Shown: positions 49,865-59,904, counted from the first letter of the stretch. The stretch is 64,000 nucleotides of DNA from Deltaproteobacteria bacterium (GCA_020444075.1 JAHLLR010000006.1:1-64000), one strand, 5' to 3'. The notes: generated by a model from the sequence alone, not told the origin. Numbers and translations are program-made.

Positions 49865-50590
49865 ATGGCAACCATTCCCGTTATCAACCCGCGCCTTATT
49901 GTTCATTCATCGGTTCTGGCGGCCTGTGCCCTGGCTGCCCTGTTTCTCTTACAGTGCGGCAGCGGTGTCGGTTCGGCCATTTTTGTTATGGAACCGCTGC
50001 CATACAGTCAGGATGCCCTGGCCCCTGCCATCAGTGCCGACACCATGGGGTTTCACTACAACAAACACTACGCCGGCTATGTGAAAAAGGCCAATGAGCT
50101 GACCAAAGGGATTGGTTTTTCCGGCAGGAGCGCCGAAGCGGTGATCCAGATGACGGCGGGTGACGCGTCCAAAGCGGCCGTCTTCAACAACGCCGCCCAG
50201 GCATGGAACCATGCCTATTTCTTCAAATGCCTGAAGCCGGGCGGCGGGGGCGCCCCGGAGGGCCTGCTGGCGGAGATGATCGATGAATCCTTCGGTGGTT
50301 TCACGGATTTCAAGAAGCTCTTCATCACTGCCGCCAAGGACCAGTTCGGCAGCGGCTGGGTGTGGCTGGTGCTGGACGAGGGAAAGCTGGCGGTGGTCAC
50401 CGGCGCCAATGCGGACACGCCCCTCGCCCATGGTCTGATTCCGCTGTTCACCGTGGACGTGTGGGAACATGCCTACTACCTGGACTATCAGAACCGGCGG
50501 GTGGATTTTGTCAAATCCGTGCTGGACAACCTGGCCAACTGGGATTTTGTGGCAGATCAGCTGGAGAAAGCTCAACCGTCCAAAGAGTAA
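49865..50590 (+). CDS. exported superoxide dismutase (Fe/Mn type)
   Basis: A 241-residue SOD with an N-terminal hydrophobic signal (about residues 12-35, containing FLLQCGSGVGS) absent from the cytoplasmic enzyme encoded at 30.1-30.7 kb. Ligands are present: FHYNKHYAGYV, NHAYFFK, and [17 protein letters not shown]. The second-ligand helix reads HAYFFK rather than HAFWW. It should detoxify superoxide outside the cytoplasm. AAAGGAG precedes the ATG. The residue before the possible lipid-anchor Cys is Gln, so I favour a secreted rather than lipidated form. Confidence 0.88.
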   Translation: MATIPVINPRLIVHSSVLAACALAALFLLQCGSGVGSAIFVMEPLPYSQDALAPAISADTMGFHYNKHYAGYVKKANELTKGIGFSGRSAEAVIQMTAGDASKAAVFNNAAQAWNHAYFFKCLKPGGGGAPEGLLAEMIDESFGGFTDFKKLFITAAKDQFGSGWVWLVLDEGKLAVVTGANADTPLAHGLIPLFTVDVWEHAYYLDYQNRRVDFVKSVLDNLANWDFVADQLEKAQPSKE

Positions 50591-50707
50591 GTCTGTTAAT
50601 AACCGGCTGCCGCAGGACTTCACTTCCGGAGGGCCGGCGTGCCGACGCCGTTGCCGGTCAAATCCGTCGGTGGACCGATCACGCAGTCTGAGAAAAGGAT
50701 TCCCGCT

Positions 50708-51511
50708 ATGGACATGAAAGCCGCGACTGTCGACTATCTCGATACCATCAGGACCACCGCCCCCCTGGTGCACAACATCACCAACTTCGTAGCGATGAAT
50801 TCGTCGGCCAACATCCTGTTGGCCCTGGGGGCATCCCCGGTGATGGCTCACAGCCGCAAGGAGGCGGCGGACATGGCTGGTATGGCCGGCGCCCTGGTGC
50901 TGAACATCGGCACCCTTGCGGAAAAATGGATCGAGGCCATGGTACTGGCAGCCACGGCGGCCAATCAACGAGGCATCCCGGTAATATTGGACCCGGTCGG
51001 TGCCGGTGCCACCCCTTATCGCACCCGAGCCGTGAAGCACATCCTTGGAGAAGTAAAAATATCCATCATCCGGGGCAACGCATCGGAGGTGCTCTCCCTG
51101 GCCGTTGACGATGTGAAGACCAGAGGCGTGGATTCATCCTTGTCCCTGTCCGGCGAGATTGTGGACGCCGCCGGCGTCATCGCCCGGCAGCACGGCTGCA
51201 TCGTGGCCATTTCCGGGGAGAAGGATGTGATCACCGACGGCGGTCGGGTGTTCCGGGTGGCCAATGGAGTGCCCCTGATGACCCGGGTGACCGGGCTGGG
51301 GTGCGGACTCTCGGCGGTCGTCGGGGCATTCTGTGCCGGGGCCCGCGATGACCTGCTGACTGCTGCCGCTGCCGCATTCGGCTTCTATGGCCTGTGCGGA
51401 GAGCTGGCCTTGGGTATCAGCAACCGGCCGGGCAGCTTTTTTGTGGCATTTCTTGACTGCCTTTATTCGGCAGGCAGCGCTGAAATCCATGCGCATCTGA
51501 GAATCGAATAG
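50708..51511 (+). CDS. thiM: hydroxyethylthiazole kinase ThiM
   Basis: A 267-residue kinase that phosphorylates the thiazole alcohol in thiamine salvage. The family pattern is visible: VHNITNFVAMNSSANILLALGASPVMAH at the N-terminus, ILDPVGAGATPYRT near residue 98, RGNASEVLSLA near 122 and the anion hole in VTGLGCGLSAVVGAF near 198. AAAGGA lies before ATG 50708. No ThiE or ThiD is adjacent, and no TPP riboswitch was found upstream. Confidence 0.9.
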   Translation: MDMKAATVDYLDTIRTTAPLVHNITNFVAMNSSANILLALGASPVMAHSRKEAADMAGMAGALVLNIGTLAEKWIEAMVLAATAANQRGIPVILDPVGAGATPYRTRAVKHILGEVKISIIRGNASEVLSLAVDDVKTRGVDSSLSLSGEIVDAAGVIARQHGCIVAISGEKDVITDGGRVFRVANGVPLMTRVTGLGCGLSAVVGAFCAGARDDLLTAAAAAFGFYGLCGELALGISNRPGSFFVAFLDCLYSAGSAEIHAHLRIE

Positions 51512-51554
51512 TCACGGTTTATTGGATCGGCGATACGAGCAGGAGGGATAAATC

Positions 51555-51965
51555 ATGACGTCGTGCAGAGAATGCGACCATCAGGTGAGTGAGCAGGCTG
51601 TCGCCTGCCCGGGCTGCGGGGCACCTTATCCGGCTCGTGAACATTGGGATGGCTACGGCTTTGAGTACAAAAGCCATGCCGCTATTTTAGGACTTCCCCT
51701 GCTGCACGTCTCTTTCAAATACCGGCCCAATCGCACGCCTGTGGTGGCCAAAGGAGTGATCGCCGTGGGGCAGTTCGGCGCCGGAATTATCAATATCTCC
51801 CAATTTGGCATCGGCGTGATCAGCCTGAGTCAGTTCACCATTGCCGGGTACGCCCTGGCCCAGTTCGCCCTGGCTTATTCCTGCATCGCCCAGTTCGGGC
51901 TATACCTGGATCGGGGGTATGGCCAGGTTGTGGTTCAACTGGCCGATATGCTGGGACGCTTTTAG
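51555..51965 (+). CDS. zinc-ribbon protein with decapeptide QF repeats
   Basis: A 136-residue protein: a zinc ribbon at residues 4-21 (CREC, CPGC), a linker, then five tandem ten-residue units at about 72-121 (GQFGAGIINI, SQFGIGVISL, SQFTIAGYAL, AQFALAYSCI, AQFGLYLDRG). The hydrophobic, glycine-rich repeats suggest either a beta-solenoid or a membrane-inserting segment. GGAGGG precedes the ATG. I do not recognise a characterised family. Confidence 0.7.
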   Translation: MTSCRECDHQVSEQAVACPGCGAPYPAREHWDGYGFEYKSHAAILGLPLLHVSFKYRPNRTPVVAKGVIAVGQFGAGIINISQFGIGVISLSQFTIAGYALAQFALAYSCIAQFGLYLDRGYGQVVVQLADMLGRF

Positions 51966-51981
51966 AAAGGACGCTGTAGAT

Positions 51982-52734
51982 ATGAAATCCAACTTCCGAA
52001 AACGGCTGCTTCAGGGGGATCGGCTGACGGGCACGATTGTCAGCCTGCCTTGCCCGCAGATCGCCGAGCTGCTTTCCCGGTCCGGCTTCGACTGGCTCTT
52101 CATCGATGGCGAGCACGGCTGCCTGTCCGTGGGCGACATTCAACTGCTGCTGCAGGCGGCCCAGCCTCAGTGTCCCTGCGTGGTTCGTGTGGCGGCCAAT
52201 CATGAAGTATACATCAAGCAGGCCCTGGACACGGGAGCGGACGGCGTCATCGCCCCGCTGGTCAACGATGCGGAAACGGCGGCCCGGGTGGTGGCGTGGG
52301 CCAGGTATCCGCCGCTGGGCAAAAGAAGCGTGGGGATCGCCCGGGCCCAGGGATACGGGTTTGCCTTTGCCGATTATGTGAACCGCGCCAACACGGATGT
52401 CGCCGTGATCATCCAGGTGGAACATGTCGACGCCGTCGCCAACATCGCCTCGATCCTCGATGTGGCCGGCATTGACGGGGTGTTCATCGGCCCCTACGAC
52501 CTTTCCGCCAGCATGGGAAAACCGGGAGATATCAATGACGCCGATGTCCGGCACCAGATCGAAACGGTCCGTCAGGCGTGTCTGGAACGCCGGATGGCTT
52601 TAGGAATTTTCGGGGTGGATGCCGCCGCGGTGCAGCCTTTTATCCGGCAGGGCTATACGCTGGCTGCCGTGGGGATGGATACCCTGCTGTTGGGTCAGTC
52701 GGCCCGGCTTGTCCTGTCTGCATTGAAACCGTGA
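51982..52734 (+). CDS. HpcH/HpaI-family aldolase
   Basis: A 250-residue class II pyruvate-dependent aldolase. The family markers are DWLFIDGEHGCLSV near residue 33 (catalytic His in GEHG), GADGVIAPLV near 82, YPPLGKRSVG near 104, VIIQVEHVDAV near 134 (metal-binding Glu) and FIGPYDLSASMG near 161 (metal-binding Asp). It cleaves 4-hydroxy-2-oxoacids to pyruvate and an aldehyde. AAAGGA precedes the ATG. Its substrate is not evident. Confidence 0.88.
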   Translation: MKSNFRKRLLQGDRLTGTIVSLPCPQIAELLSRSGFDWLFIDGEHGCLSVGDIQLLLQAAQPQCPCVVRVAANHEVYIKQALDTGADGVIAPLVNDAETAARVVAWARYPPLGKRSVGIARAQGYGFAFADYVNRANTDVAVIIQVEHVDAVANIASILDVAGIDGVFIGPYDLSASMGKPGDINDADVRHQIETVRQACLERRMALGIFGVDAAAVQPFIRQGYTLAAVGMDTLLLGQSARLVLSALKP

Positions 52735-52842
52735 TGCGGCACCAATCGCTGGATGCAGCCGTGTTTGGGGATGTCACGCAATGTGGTGGCCGCATGGGCC
52801 TCATCGAGGTTGTCCTGCGAAGTTGCCTCTCTACGGTACGGT

Positions 52843-53565
52843 TTACCGGCAGTCGGCCTCCCGGATGGCCGCTCCCAAGTCAAAGGCGAGCCGCTCGTAA
52901 TCGTCGGCAAACCGGTCCCAGTCCGGCAGTGTGCGTCCCCTGGCGGTTTCCATCACTGCCAGTACACGGGTGACCGTTCGTTTGAGCCGGATGCAGACGG
53001 GCACGCGGGTGGCGGCATCGATGTCTTCAAGCATAAGTTCCATCTCCATCAGACGGGCACTGGACAGGTAGTAGACTGCCGAAACACTCTCCGGGGCCAG
53101 GCGGTACAGCGCTCGAGCCGCTTCAAAAAACCGGACCCGGGTCTGTTCGGCCGCTTCACCGGATTGCAGTTCCCGCAGACTGCTCAGGGCTTCGCAAAGG
53201 TTCTGCTGAAATTGAAGCTGAACACCGGCATCGTCCCAGGACGCTTTCACGGTCAGCCCTTCGGCCAGTTCGTCGGCGGCGCAGGCGAAATTAACGGCGG
53301 GTTCCCGGTCCCTTTTGGCCAGGCGAAAACAGGCCTCACCCTTGATCAGGTGAAGCTGGCCGCACTCCTCGGACGCATTCCTGCACGTGATTGCCTGGGC
53401 GGCGATCCATTGGTGGTCGCCGCGTGCCGCGTGCTTGCGGAATTGACCCAACTGCAGGCTTGCACAACCGGAGAATATCAGGATCAGCGCCAGGCAGGAG
53501 GCCGGAGTCGCGTACCTCCGCTTCGAGGGGGATCGATGAACCGGTGGAGGGGGTTGCGGCGTCAT
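52843..53565 (-). CDS. hypothetical helical lipoprotein
   Basis: A 240-residue lipoprotein precursor with a proline-rich basic N-terminus, hydrophobic segment and lipobox IFSGC (Cys34). The mature part is helical and cysteine-containing (CRNASEECGQLHLIKGEACF), with alanine-rich TPR-like helices. GGAGG lies ten bases before the ATG. It might be a periplasmic TPR-type adaptor, but I cannot name a family. Confidence 0.65.
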   Translation of the reverse strand: MTPQPPPPVHRSPSKRRYATPASCLALILIFSGCASLQLGQFRKHAARGDHQWIAAQAITCRNASEECGQLHLIKGEACFRLAKRDREPAVNFACAADELAEGLTVKASWDDAGVQLQFQQNLCEALSSLRELQSGEAAEQTRVRFFEAARALYRLAPESVSAVYYLSSARLMEMELMLEDIDAATRVPVCIRLKRTVTRVLAVMETARGRTLPDWDRFADDYERLAFDLGAAIREADCR

Positions 53566-53791
53566 GCGCCCGTAGCCTCCTTTCTCCTCTTTTCTAAAGT
53601 GTTCATCAGGGGTGGGAAGATCGGTGCCGCCGCCGGCGAAACGAATCTTCAGGTATCGCGGTCACGGCGGACGTTTTTAACCGGATTGTTCGGGCTGGCG
53701 GATCGGGCGTATCGGAAGGGGAGAACCAGCGATACGGGCCTGTCCGGCTGTTGAAAAAGAATTGCCCGTGCTGAGGTGCATGCCCATTTTG

Positions 53792-53977
53792 CTAAAGCCG
53801 CGGCTTTCGCCGCCGCTCCCGGTGAATGGAAAACAGTTTTTCGCTGATCGCGTCGAATATGAATTCACTGGGGGTGATGCCTCTGGATTTGCAATAGTCT
53901 TCGACGCGGTCGTACAATGCTTGGGGAATGTCCGTGCAGATGCAGTCATCCCCCGTCGCTTCTAATTTTTCACTCAT
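53792..53977 (-). CDS. small ribbon-helix-helix-like protein
   Basis: A 61-residue protein: ICTDIPQALYDRVEDYCKSRGITPSEFIFDAISEKLF has the strand-helix-helix pattern of a ribbon-helix-helix DNA-binding protein (strand CTDIP, then two helices), followed by a basic tail RERRRKPRL. AAAGG precedes the ATG. It may be a small transcription regulator; no toxin gene adjoins it. Confidence 0.6.
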   Translation of the reverse strand: MSEKLEATGDDCICTDIPQALYDRVEDYCKSRGITPSEFIFDAISEKLFSIHRERRRKPRL

Positions 53978-54199
53978 CTTATTGACCTTTCAGGGGCTTC
54001 CCGATTCTGCGGATTCAATTCGTGTGCCGTATGTCTGATAATATAGGGTTCCGCTTGGGATATCGTCAAGTTCAAAGATTGACGGAAATCGTCTGCAGAT
54101 GAGACCTATTTTCATTTTTCCGGAGGGATACGCTTATTATCGCGCTTATCGACCATCCCCAGACCAGGATGCCGAACAAGATTACCCGTTCACCCTCGA

Positions 54200-55447
54200 T
54201 TACATGTTTTCGGCAATGGTAATTGTCCGGTCGCCAAGCATATTTACGTAGCTGCCCATCTCGTTGTCGTACCAGCCGTAGATCACGGCCTGGGTGACCG
54301 GTGCGCGAACCACCGTGTCCGTGAGGCTTTTCAGCACGGACTGGGAAAAGCCGGGAATACTGGCCAGGTCCAGGCTCAGGTCGGCCGTGCGGGTATGGGT
54401 TTCATCTCCCTCGATCACCGCCGCTGCCTGGGGAGAGCCGAGAATATCCCCGGAAACATTCTGTTTCTCGGTATATTTCAGATAGCCGTTGGGATCCAGC
54501 TGGGCTGCCTGCTCGTAGACACTGTTGATCACGCCGCGGCGAACCGGTTCTTCGGAAGGGGTTTCCTGAATACTGAGTACCAGGATGATCAGGGACCCCG
54601 AACTGACGGGCACCCGCACCGACTCGGCAATGAATCCGATGTGCTCCATTTCTGGAATCACCAGCCTCAGGGCCTTTGCCGCACCGGTTGAGGTGAGGAT
54701 AATATTGTTTAAAATCGACCGGTTTTTTCTCAGGTCGGTCTTGCCGGCTTTGGGCAGGCGATCCAGGACCTGCTGGGAGCCGGTAGCGGCATGGATCGTG
54801 GCCATGGAGGCCGACAGGACCCGTTTGGCACCGAATGCGTTGATCAGGGGCTTCATCATGTGGGCCAGGCAGGTGGTCGTGCACGAGGCGTTGGAAACGA
54901 CCCGGTGGCGCCGGGGGTCGTAGTCGTTGGCGTTGATCCCCATCACCGTCGTGACCGCATCGGCGGGCATGGCGGCGCCTTCTTCCTTTATCTTGAAGGG
55001 GGCGGAGACCACCACTTTTTCGGCGCCGGCTTCCAGGTGTCCCCTGACCGATCCTTTGGGATGGTCGGCGGGAATCGTAGGGTCCAGGAACTGACCGGTG
55101 GTGTCCACTACCAGGCGCACGCCGTGAGCTTTCCAGTCGATGGCCTGGGGGAGGCGTGCGTTGCGCAAAAGCCGCACGGTGATGCCGTCCACAACCATGG
55201 TTCCGGCGCTGTCGTCGATGTCGGTAATCACCGGCTTGGCCTGGTACCCGTGGAGAAAGGCATGCAGGGCGCCATAGGTGGAGTCCCGTTCCAGGTAGTG
55301 GGCGACGTCAGCCAGGCCCGTGCCGGCCTGACGACCGATATTGACCACGATTTCGTTAAAGTATCGCCGTCCCACATGATGCCACACCGTGAGTTTGCCG
55401 ATACGGCCGAGCCCGTTGATACCGATTTTCATCTGTCCTTCGTTCAT
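54200..55447 (-). CDS. gap: glyceraldehyde-3-phosphate dehydrogenase
   Basis: A 415-residue GAPDH, longer than the usual ~335 because of insertions in the N-terminal half. NAD-binding INGLGRIGKL is near residue 9, the catalytic Cys is in SNASCTTTCLAHMMKPL near 198, and the C-terminal WYDNEMGSYVNMLGD is intact. CAGGAG eight bases upstream supports ATG 55447. The enlarged form resembles a class often found beside unusual PPDK-like genes. It lies 15 bp downstream of the giant kinase-like gene, so they probably form one operon. Confidence 0.9.
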   Translation of the reverse strand: MNEGQMKIGINGLGRIGKLTVWHHVGRRYFNEIVVNIGRQAGTGLADVAHYLERDSTYGALHAFLHGYQAKPVITDIDDSAGTMVVDGITVRLLRNARLPQAIDWKAHGVRLVVDTTGQFLDPTIPADHPKGSVRGHLEAGAEKVVVSAPFKIKEEGAAMPADAVTTVMGINANDYDPRRHRVVSNASCTTTCLAHMMKPLINAFGAKRVLSASMATIHAATGSQQVLDRLPKAGKTDLRKNRSILNNIILTSTGAAKALRLVIPEMEHIGFIAESVRVPVSSGSLIILVLSIQETPSEEPVRRGVINSVYEQAAQLDPNGYLKYTEKQNVSGDILGSPQAAAVIEGDETHTRTADLSLDLASIPGFSQSVLKSLTDTVVRAPVTQAVIYGWYDNEMGSYVNMLGDRTITIAENM

Positions 55448-55462
55448 GGTATTTTCTCCTGA

Positions 55463-58400
55463 TCAGGCTTCACGGATCTTCATGGTTCCTTGATAAACCG
55501 AACCCTCCCGACCGTCAATGCTAATATGGTCTCCCGACCGGATGACCACCTCGTTGAAAAGGGCGTTTTTTTCCTTTTCGTTGCACACCAGGGTGCCGCA
55601 TCCTACCACGCAGGTCTTGCCCAGCCGGTGGGCCACCACCGATGCATGGCTGGTCAGCCCGCCCCTGGCGGTGAGTACCCCGTCACTGGCGTAAATCTCC
55701 TTGATATCGTCGGGAACGGTGTCTCCGCGAATCAGGATAAGGGCTGTGGCCGGTTCCGTTTCCCGCCAGTGGTCGATTTCGTCCAAGGTAAAGACCGCCC
55801 GGCCGACCATGGCTCCGCCGGCAACGCCGATGCCGTGTCCCAGGTAGCGATTTCCCGGATCGGCCTCCACGTCGAAGGCAAGCACGGTTTTGCGCTCCCG
55901 GATGGCCATGTCACGGGTTTGAAGCAGATAAATGTCCTTGGCTGAAGTACCTTCGAAAGTAAATTCCATCTCCTGGGGGCTCCAGCCTTTTTTGTAAATG
56001 AGCTGGGCCGCCCATTTGCGGATGGCCGCATAAATGGCCGGGTAGTGGGTCTCCAGGGTGATGTCCGTGTCCCGCATCTCTATTTCCTGCTGTTTGACCG
56101 AAATGGGCAGGGTCCTCACCAGGCCGGCCACCACGTCTTCGCCCTGGTTTTCAAGGGTGAAATCGCCCCACGGGCTCAGGGTGTCGCCGGACCAGCGGGG
56201 ATTGTGGGTGAAAAAAACTCCGGAGCCCGCCTGGGGGGAGATATTGCCGAAAACCATTTCCTGGACGGTGACGGCGGTGCCCCAATCGTCCGAAATGCCC
56301 ATGATCTTCCGGTAGGTCTGCGCCCGGGGGGATTCCCAGGAGGAGAAAACTGCGTTGATGGTCATAAAGAGCTGATCCATGGGGTCTTCGAGCATTTCCA
56401 CGCCCGCGTCCTTGATCCGGGCTTTGTAAGCCAGGGCCACCATTTTCATCTGCCCGCCGGTGAATCCTTTTTTCAGGGGGATGCCCAGCCGTGACTTGAA
56501 TTCGGCAATAATGGCGTCAAAATCGTCGCGCTCCAGCCCGAAGGCCATGCCGTAGCACTGCAGGAACCGACGGTAGTTGTCCCAGGCGAACCAGGGATTG
56601 TCCCTCTTGTGGGCCAGGCCCGCGGCAATTTCCTCGTTGATTCCTACATTCAGAAAGGTTTCCATCATGCCGGGTTGAGAAATGGAGGCACCGCTGCGCA
56701 CCGAGAAGAGCAGGGGGTTGGCCGGGTCTCCGAATCGTTTCCCGCTGATCTTCTGAAGCTGGTTGATGTGCCGCCGAACCTGCTGCCGGAAGTTCTTCTT
56801 TACCGGAGCAAAGCCATCGATCAGTTCCCGGCAGCGAAAGGCTTCGGTGGTGACGATGAAACCCGGGGGCACCGGCAGTCCCAGGTTTTTCAGCTTGAGC
56901 AGGTTCAGCCCCTTGTTGCCCATATAGATGATGCCGACGGCGTTGTTGTTGACCTGTTCCAGGCCGGTGATGATCCGCTGGGGGTCATAGTTGAGCAGCA
57001 GGTGGAGCTTGTCCTTGGGGAGCATGTTGGACTGGTGAAACAAGGTGTTGAGTATCCGGGTTAAAAACAGGTCCAGCTGCTGCAGGCCCAGGGAGGTGGC
57101 GATGCGGTCGCGGAAAAAGATCTCGGAGACGCGGTGCTTGAGCTTCTCCGCATCCACCGCGTGCTCTTGCGGAAGGTATTTTTCCAGGATCCGGTCCATG
57201 GGCATATGAGAGAGAATGCGCGTCAGATTCTGCCCGTGAATGTTGTTGAAATAGTCGTTGATGATGTTTTTGACGGCAACGGCGAATCCCTTGAAAATAT
57301 CCAGGTACTGGGTGAAGGTGAATCCCCTCACTTCCAGGGCGTGGGCCAGCAGATCCAGCTGGCGCTCCAGCTCCACCGAATAGATGCCGTCCAGGCGAAG
57401 GGCCTTGTCAAACAGGGTGAGCCGTTCATAAATGTCGTGAAACGTGGCCCGGGTGATCAGGCCCAGATTGATCTGGTCCACCAGCTCTTCGAACAGCACG
57501 TTGATCAGGGATTCGACCCGGAAGGTAAGCCCCAGTGCATCGAACTTGCGTTCGTGGTAACTGCCGTACATGGAGGGGATATCGATGGTAATGTGGCGTT
57601 TTTTGTATATGTCCGCCCGGATTTCGTAAGTCTCCTCGGAGAGAATGATCGCCTTGAGGCGCTCCAGGTAGTCCATCAGCATGAACAGCCGCCGCTTCAG
57701 GTCGGGCTCGTCCAGGGCGGCGCGCAACCTCTCCAGGTCCGGAAAGGACTCCCTGTCCAACTGCTTCAGGTGGTGTCTGAGGGATTTATAGTCCAGCTGA
57801 TACTTGTGATAAAGCAGTTTGTAAAAGGCGGCGAGGAGCACCACCCGTTCGGTGTCGACGGCATGGGGGCCGGGTGATTCAGCCAGCAGCGCATGGATGC
57901 GTTCGTTTTCCTCCACGAGCAGTTCTTCGGGAAGCGTCATGCCCCGGTTGCTCAGATGGGCGAACAGGACGTTGACCCCGTCGATGTATTCCCCATGGGT
58001 TTCGATTTGCTCGAAGATGCTGGGGGGGACAAAGGGCTGAAGCGGCGCCTTGTCTCTTGTTTTCCAGAAGTGCAGGACCGCCTCCATGAACCGGATGATG
58101 CGGTTGGAACTCTCCACATGGCTTTGTTTTCGCAAAAAATGGATGAGTATGTCCCGACGGTGGGTGATTTCATCCAGCCGGGTGGAGATATCACGCAGGG
58201 CGCCTTCTGCGCCGATGTCGTTAAAATAGGACGGAAAGAGGCGGGTCAGCTGTTTGGCAAGATTATAGACCGGCCCGATTTCACTGTTGAGAAAACGGGT
58301 GATGTCCCTGGGGAACAGGTCCGTGTCTTTGATGAAGATTCCGGATAACGAGAGTTTGATGATCAGGCTGGAGAGCAGTCGCGAGGACCATTTGGGTTTG

Positions 58401-59668
58401 CACTCGATCAGTTCCATCCAGGTGCGGATGTTCTGCAGGTGAGCCGAATTGACCTGGATCTGCCAGTCGTTGCCCACGCCGCCCAGCATGGGGGTCTGGA
58501 ATCCCAGATCCACCACCCGGTCGATAAAAAAATTCACCTGGTCGATCTCATCGGTCTTGTAGACCCCCTGACCCATGTTGAGAACGCAGGTGAGGGTCGT
58601 TGCCGGAAACTGCTCCGTCCGGGTTTTCAGGATGTACAAGGTTTTTTCGATCAGGTCTCCGATGTGCCGGTAGCTCTCATTTTCGATCAGCCAGCCGACG
58701 GTACGGTTGATGTCGCGCAAGGCCTCTTCATGGATCAGGTTCAGGCCGGAAATACTCATGATATGAAAGAGAAAAATAACCTTCCACTGGTTGCCCTGCC
58801 CGGCGTCGCTGCCTGCCTCCATCAGCATCTGGGGCATCTTGCGGTAACGTTCGACGATGGCGCTGAAATCCGTCAGGGAGAGCAGCTGGTTGAATATCGA
58901 CGGGGCATCGCCTTCCGGCAGGTTTTCGATCTGGTGCAGATGGCCTTTCAGGGCGTGCAGCACTTCATGGGAAATTTCTGAAAAACAGGCGCGGACGGGC
59001 TCCGGATCCCGGATCTGGCCCGCCGCCGCCTGAAAAGACTCCCACGGGTCTTTGACCTCGCACCAGAAATCATAGGTGACGTTGAAGGTGCGGATTAAAA
59101 GTCGATTGAGCACCCTATAGTCGGTGATGGCGCTGTTGCCGCGATCTCCCAACAGCCGAATGATGCGTTTGATCGGGTAGAAACTTTTGACAAAGAGAAA
59201 AAACCGCTCGTCCGGGCAGTCGTGGATCCAGTTGAAAGCCGTGTTGAGTACCGGCAGAAAATCGGGAAGCCGGTCACGCGAATCGCCGATAATCTGCTGC
59301 AGATACAACAGCAGGTTGTCCACCGCATCGGTGCGGACGTCATCATCCACATTGGCCTCGATGACTTCGCTGAATATCCCTACCATGGCCCCCGCCGCTT
59401 CCACGCCCCGGGGGTGGGACTGATACAGATGGAAGTAATCCAGTGCATATCCCCTGGCCTCCCCCACGATAAACTGCCAATTGCGATAGGGATGGCTCAG
59501 TTCCCGAAGGAAGGTGTTCACCCCTTCCATCAACCCGAAGTAGCGGGACATGACTGCCTGGATGCATTCATACCGGGCATCGATGGTCACATCCACATAG
59601 GTGTTGGCTAGGTTGGCTTCAAGGGCTTTGGACTTGATCATTGTCATCTTTGCAGAAGATTCCCTCAT
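55463..59668 (-). CDS. giant PPDK-like phosphotransferase lacking the PEP/pyruvate barrel
   Basis: A 1401-residue cytoplasmic protein. Residues 1 to about 900 are helical and unrecognised. From about 905 there is a PPDK-type ATP-grasp domain (GNKGLNLLKLKNLGLPVPPGF, SVRSGASISQPGMMET, LLQTRD), then the swivelling phosphohistidine domain with GGLTSHASVVAHRLG (His near 1343). The protein ends right after that domain, so the C-terminal barrel that binds PEP/pyruvate in PPDK and PEP synthase is absent. It can probably form phosphohistidine from ATP, but the phosphate acceptor is unknown. Co-directional with gap. Alternative starts are at 59647 and 59641. Confidence 0.8.
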   Translation of the reverse strand: MRESSAKMTMIKSKALEANLANTYVDVTIDARYECIQAVMSRYFGLMEGVNTFLRELSHPYRNWQFIVGEARGYALDYFHLYQSHPRGVEAAGAMVGIFSEVIEANVDDDVRTDAVDNLLLYLQQIIGDSRDRLPDFLPVLNTAFNWIHDCPDERFFLFVKSFYPIKRIIRLLGDRGNSAITDYRVLNRLLIRTFNVTYDFWCEVKDPWESFQAAAGQIRDPEPVRACFSEISHEVLHALKGHLHQIENLPEGDAPSIFNQLLSLTDFSAIVERYRKMPQMLMEAGSDAGQGNQWKVIFLFHIMSISGLNLIHEEALRDINRTVGWLIENESYRHIGDLIEKTLYILKTRTEQFPATTLTCVLNMGQGVYKTDEIDQVNFFIDRVVDLGFQTPMLGGVGNDWQIQVNSAHLQNIRTWMELIECKPKWSSRLLSSLIIKLSLSGIFIKDTDLFPRDITRFLNSEIGPVYNLAKQLTRLFPSYFNDIGAEGALRDISTRLDEITHRRDILIHFLRKQSHVESSNRIIRFMEAVLHFWKTRDKAPLQPFVPPSIFEQIETHGEYIDGVNVLFAHLSNRGMTLPEELLVEENERIHALLAESPGPHAVDTERVVLLAAFYKLLYHKYQLDYKSLRHHLKQLDRESFPDLERLRAALDEPDLKRRLFMLMDYLERLKAIILSEETYEIRADIYKKRHITIDIPSMYGSYHERKFDALGLTFRVESLINVLFEELVDQINLGLITRATFHDIYERLTLFDKALRLDGIYSVELERQLDLLAHALEVRGFTFTQYLDIFKGFAVAVKNIINDYFNNIHGQNLTRILSHMPMDRILEKYLPQEHAVDAEKLKHRVSEIFFRDRIATSLGLQQLDLFLTRILNTLFHQSNMLPKDKLHLLLNYDPQRIITGLEQVNNNAVGIIYMGNKGLNLLKLKNLGLPVPPGFIVTTEAFRCRELIDGFAPVKKNFRQQVRRHINQLQKISGKRFGDPANPLLFSVRSGASISQPGMMETFLNVGINEEIAAGLAHKRDNPWFAWDNYRRFLQCYGMAFGLERDDFDAIIAEFKSRLGIPLKKGFTGGQMKMVALAYKARIKDAGVEMLEDPMDQLFMTINAVFSSWESPRAQTYRKIMGISDDWGTAVTVQEMVFGNISPQAGSGVFFTHNPRWSGDTLSPWGDFTLENQGEDVVAGLVRTLPISVKQQEIEMRDTDITLETHYPAIYAAIRKWAAQLIYKKGWSPQEMEFTFEGTSAKDIYLLQTRDMAIRERKTVLAFDVEADPGNRYLGHGIGVAGGAMVGRAVFTLDEIDHWRETEPATALILIRGDTVPDDIKEIYASDGVLTARGGLTSHASVVAHRLGKTCVVGCGTLVCNEKEKNALFNEVVIRSGDHISIDGREGSVYQGTMKIREA

Positions 59669-59904
59669 GGCTCCGGTTGTCTGTTTAAAACTAAACTATC
59701 AGAGCGATGCCTGTATTTCAAGCTGAGCCTTATCCGGTTTTCGATTTCCGTTTTGAGAAAAATGTGATATTTAGAAAATACCCTCTGGAATCATAGGGTT
59801 GACCCGCCTCCGGTGCTCCGGCTGAGCATGACGGCAACCACCACGCCGGCATGAATGCACCAGGGGCCGCCAATTTGCCTTTTCACCCCACACAGGTCAT
59901 GGTC

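Noticed and set aside
50591-50707. Possible TPP riboswitch before thiM (contains CTGAGA)
   Set aside because: The CTGAGA lies at the 3' end next to the start codon, and the downstream half of the thi box is missing, so the order and content do not fit.
52753-53754. Plus-strand frame of 333 codons opposite the lipoprotein gene
   Set aside because: It spans two intergenic ends and is antisense to a gene with signal peptide, lipobox and ribosome-binding site.
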